Shown here piece by piece: positions 61,513 through 64,000 of a stretch of 64,000 nucleotides of DNA. The position numbers were made by a program, and so were the translations under genes. This DNA comes from Pyxidicoccus xibeiensis. Its GTDB lineage: Bacteria; Myxococcota; Myxococcia; Myxococcales; Myxococcaceae. The notes below the pieces were generated by a model. It made no database searches. It was not told the origin of the DNA and saw only the letters and a list, made by a program, of their open reading frames with translations. Location of the stretch: assembly GCF_024198175.1 (NCBI RefSeq), contig NZ_JAJVKV010000005.1, positions 372,001-436,000 of the forward strand, in the 5' to 3' direction. Position 1 is the stretch's first letter; each line of letters opens with the position of its first letter.

Positions 61513-62787
61513 ATGCGCACCCCCACCCCCCTGGCCCTGGCGGCGCTGCTGCTGGGCGCGGCGGCGTCGGCGCAGCCCGTCGCCGTCACACCTACCCTGG
61601 AGACGCGGCCCGCAGCGCCCGCCACGGGAAACAACCTGCGGGACGTCGCGCTCTGGGTGAACCCGGCCGACGGCGGGGCGAGCCTGCTCATCGCCGGCTT
61701 CGACACCACCGCGGGGGCGGGGCTGGCCACCTTCGGGGTGGACGGGACGCAGCTGGAGGTGGACCAGACGATTGGCCCCGTGCGGGCCCTGGCCCTGCGC
61801 GACGACTTCCTGCTGGCCGGCAACCGCCGCACGCTGGCGGTGGTGTCCTCCACCAACCTGAACGGGCTGGTGGCCTTCGTGGTGGACCCCGCGGGGACGC
61901 CGCGCGTGGCCCGCGTCGGCAACGGCAGCTTCCTCACCGGCTCCGCCATCTCCGCCGTGGCGCTCTCCCGCGTCCCGGGCTCGGACCGCTTCTACCTCTT
62001 CGCGGGCAGGCCGGGCGCGGACCTCGAGCAGTTCGAGCTGTCGGGCAACGACGGCGGGGTGTCGGCGCGCTCGGTGCGCACCCTGGACACGGAAGGGGGC
62101 CTCATCACCGGCATGGTGGTGGACGAGGACACCGGCCAGCTGTTCGTCATGGAGGAGGGCGTGGGGCTGGGGCGCTACTCCGCCGACGTCGATGGAGGCA
62201 CCACCCGGCTGGCGGTGGTGTCGCCGGCGGACGGCGGGCCGCTGTCGTCCACGCAGGGGCGGGTGGCGCTCTATGACGCCACCAACCGCGAGGGCTACCT
62301 GCTCGTCGCGGACCGGGCCGCGAACGAATTCGAGGTGTTCGACCGCCGCTCCCTCGCCCACGTCGGCACGTTCCAGGTGACGGAGAACAACGACGCCGGC
62401 ATCAACGCGGACCTGGGCGCCCCCGTCGCCGTCGCCGTGTCGGCGCGGCCGATGTCGGCCACCTTCCCGGATGGCCTCTTCGTCGGACATGACGGCCAGG
62501 AGCGTCCGGAGAACCTCAAGCTCATCTCCTGGAGCACGGTGGCCGAGGCCTTCGACCCGCCGCTGCGCATCGACACGCGGCCGGAGACGGATGGCGGGAC
62601 GGACGGAGGAACGGATGGAGGCCGGGACGGTGGCCCTGGCGGCCTCCCGCCTCCGCTGCCGCCCAACCCGGGCCCCCCGATTGACGACGGCGACGGGTGC
62701 TCGTGCGCTTCCGCGTCCGTCCCCGCCACGGCGCTGCTCGGGCTGCTCGCCCTGGCATTCGCGGGCAAGCGCCGCCGCCGGAGCTGA
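61513..62787 (+). CDS. Beta-propeller phytase-like protein with MYXO-CTERM sorting tail
   Basis: This 424-residue secreted protein begins MRTPTPLALAALLLGAAASA, a signal peptide. The body resembles beta-propeller phytase: ETRPAAPATGNNLRDVALWVNP, GLITGMVVDEDTGQLFVMEEG, YLLVADRAANEFEVFDR, and FPDGLFVGHDG follow the order expected for BPP blades. A DGGTDGG-repeat linker follows near residues 357-375. The end, GCSCASASVP then a hydrophobic helix and GKRRRRS, is a MYXO-CTERM signal, so it should be processed and anchored at the surface. ATG 61513 follows AAGGAG. The predicted substrate is phytate or related organophosphate, which is inference. Confidence 0.8.
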   Translation: MRTPTPLALAALLLGAAASAQPVAVTPTLETRPAAPATGNNLRDVALWVNPADGGASLLIAGFDTTAGAGLATFGVDGTQLEVDQTIGPVRALALRDDFLLAGNRRTLAVVSSTNLNGLVAFVVDPAGTPRVARVGNGSFLTGSAISAVALSRVPGSDRFYLFAGRPGADLEQFELSGNDGGVSARSVRTLDTEGGLITGMVVDEDTGQLFVMEEGVGLGRYSADVDGGTTRLAVVSPADGGPLSSTQGRVALYDATNREGYLLVADRAANEFEVFDRRSLAHVGTFQVTENNDAGINADLGAPVAVAVSARPMSATFPDGLFVGHDGQERPENLKLISWSTVAEAFDPPLRIDTRPETDGGTDGGTDGGRDGGPGGLPPPLPPNPGPPIDDGDGCSCASASVPATALLGLLALAFAGKRRRRS

Positions 62788-62832
62788 AGCGCGTTGCCAG
62801 GGAGCGCGCGCCGCGCTGAAGTGCGCGCCCCC

Positions 62833-64000
62833 ATGCGTCTTTCGCGCCCCGTCCTCCTCGCGCTGGCGGCCCTCGCCGCCTCCTGCGCCAGCACCTCCCA
62901 GCCACCCACCGTCGCTGCCGCCTCCGTCCCCGCGGAGCCGGTGCGCCTCACGCTGGTGGGCCTCAACGACTTCCACGGCCAGGTGGAGCCCCACCGGACC
63001 CGTCTGAGTGACGGGCAGGTGGTGGAGGAGGGTGGAGCTGCCACGCTCGCGGCCTACGTGGCGCTGCTGCGCGCGGACAACCCGGGTGGGGTGCTGCTGC
63101 TGGACGGAGGCGACCTCTTCCAGGGGACGCTGCCCTCCAACCTCACCGAGGGCGCCGTCGTCATCGACGTCTACAACCACCTGGGCTTCACGGCGGCCGC
63201 CATCGGCAACCACGAGTTCGACTATGGCCCGGTGGGCCCAGGCGCCATGGCCAGCCGGCCTGGCGAGGACCCGCTGGGCGCGCTCAAGGCCCGCATCCGC
63301 CAGGCGCGCTTCCCCCTGCTGTCCGCCAACCTCCGGGAGGCGGCCACCGGTGAGCGCCCGGCCTGGACGGGCAATGACGGCACGCACCTGGTCACCGTGA
63401 AGGGCGTGAAGGTGGGGCTGCTGGGGCTCACCACCGAGGACACGCCGAACGTCACCAACCCCGCCAACGTGGCCTCGCTGCGCTTCCTGCCGCTGGCGCC
63501 CACCGCGGTGGAGTCCGCCCGCTCCCTGCGAGCGCGGGGCGCGGAGGTGGTCGTCGTGGTCGCGCACGCGGGGGGCAGGTGCCCCGACCTGAAGAACCCG
63601 CGCGACACGTCCAGCTGCGAGCGGGGTGACGCGGAAATCATCGCCATGCTGGAGGCGCTCCCGCCGGGCACGGTGGACGCGGTGGTGGCGGGGCACACGC
63701 ACCAGCCCATGGGCCACTTCATCGCCGGCGTGCCCGTCATCGAGACGTCGGGCCAGTCCCGCTCCCTGGGCGTGGTGGAGCTGTTCGTGGACCCGGCGAG
63801 TCGCCGCGTGGTGCCCGAGCGCACCCGCATCCAGGCCGCCATTCCCCTCTGCGAGAAGGTGGACGCGGCCCGCGGCGGGTGCGACGGGCGCCGCCTGCGC
63901 GAGCAGCCCGACGTGAAGCTGGTGCCGGCCACCTTCCTGGGCGCGCCGGTGGTGCCGGACGCGGAGGTGGCGCGGCTGCTGTCCCCGGCGCTGCAAGTGG
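62833..64000 (+). CDS. Lipoprotein 5'-nucleotidase/metallophosphatase (3' truncated by window)
   Basis: The frame starts at ATG 62833 and is still open at the window end, so 389 complete codons are visible. It has a lipoprotein signal (MRLSRPVLLALAALAASC, lipobox AASC). The metallophosphatase domain shows LVGLNDFHGQVEP (NDFHG), VLLLDGGDLFQGTLPS, IGNHEFDYGPVGP, and VVAGHTHQPMGHF (GHTH). All metal ligands look intact, unlike the nucleotidase at 12414. The C-terminal nucleotide-binding domain lies beyond the window. It begins 45 bp after the phytase-like gene on the same strand, so a joint role in phosphate release outside the cell is likely. Confidence 0.85.
   Translation, partial: MRLSRPVLLALAALAASCASTSQPPTVAAASVPAEPVRLTLVGLNDFHGQVEPHRTRLSDGQVVEEGGAATLAAYVALLRADNPGGVLLLDGGDLFQGTLPSNLTEGAVVIDVYNHLGFTAAAIGNHEFDYGPVGPGAMASRPGEDPLGALKARIRQARFPLLSANLREAATGERPAWTGNDGTHLVTVKGVKVGLLGLTTEDTPNVTNPANVASLRFLPLAPTAVESARSLRARGAEVVVVVAHAGGRCPDLKNPRDTSSCERGDAEIIAMLEALPPGTVDAVVAGHTHQPMGHFIAGVPVIETSGQSRSLGVVELFVDPASRRVVPERTRIQAAIPLCEKVDAARGGCDGRRLREQPDVKLVPATFLGAPVVPDAEVARLLSPALQV

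Noticed and set aside
62587..62632. GGACGG/GGATGG short repeats, first considered as a repeat element
   Set aside because: They encode the DGGTDGG linker of the phytase-like protein and need no other explanation.

Overview
The window looks like chromosomal DNA of a myxobacterium of the Myxococcaceae (Myxococcus, Corallococcus or Pyxidicoccus type). This is inferred from very high GC content, GTG/TTG starts and tight ATGA overlaps. It also rests on a hybrid kinase plus sigma-54 activator, several GGDEF-type signalling proteins, a MYXO-CTERM sorting tail, and a match to the Myxococcus LexA box as I remember it. I see no rRNA, tRNA, insertion sequence, prophage or CRISPR array. Coding density is high and mostly housekeeping, with accessory envelope and secretion genes between.

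Layout. 1-4973: the end of a FadJ-type beta-oxidation protein, a PIG-V-like membrane mannosyltransferase with an overlapping methyltransferase, and a convergent GT2/YdjC-deacetylase pair. A three-copy ~69-bp repeat sits where they meet. 5109-9264: a diguanylate cyclase, then a two-gene hybrid kinase/NtrC operon behind a near-consensus sigma-54 promoter. 9269-16185: rarA, nadK, an ElyC-like protein, a secreted 5'-nucleotidase and a secreted GH13 enzyme. 16236-19292: a tetR-MFS-coaD-MBL operon joined throughout by 4-bp overlaps. 19490-22765: a siderophore-interacting protein behind a candidate Fur box, a cofactor-free 2,4-dioxygenase-like hydrolase with a palindromic operator, then apt with a 2-hydroxyacid dehydrogenase.

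22906-32066: a SWIM/SNF2 helicase, recN behind a LexA-like box, a PP2C phosphatase, an M23 peptidase, a degenerate GGDEF protein and an RlmM-like rRNA methyltransferase. 32239-40007: the conserved core secA, rpsB, tsf, pyrH, frr, ending in a doubly degenerate receiver/GGDEF protein fused to frr by a 1-bp overlap. S2 carries a long Arg/Asp/Gly tail, and a strong hairpin separates rpsB from tsf. 39995-45492: cyaY, sixA, a lipoprotein, and a 1259-residue oxidoreductase that joins GltD/NfnB-like and NfnA/PyrK-like modules. 45730-54387: a surface-polysaccharide region with a methyltransferase, membrane glycosyltransferase, GT2, tandem GT4-GT4 protein and GT4.

54403-64000: lipoproteins, a NADAR protein, a zinc alcohol dehydrogenase, an alpha/beta hydrolase, a 56-residue secreted peptide, and gmd-rmd (GDP-rhamnose type sugar supply, probably feeding the glycosyltransferases). 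At the end a MYXO-CTERM beta-propeller phytase-like protein is followed by a lipoprotein 5'-nucleotidase that runs off the window; together they suggest extracellular organophosphate scavenging.

The most interesting items are the predicted quinolone-type 2,4-dioxygenase (20308-21129), the fused Nfn-like flavoprotein (41713-45492), the sigma-54 promoter at 6186, two ~70-bp tandem duplications of gene 3' ends at convergent junctions, and the short secreted peptide at 59130.
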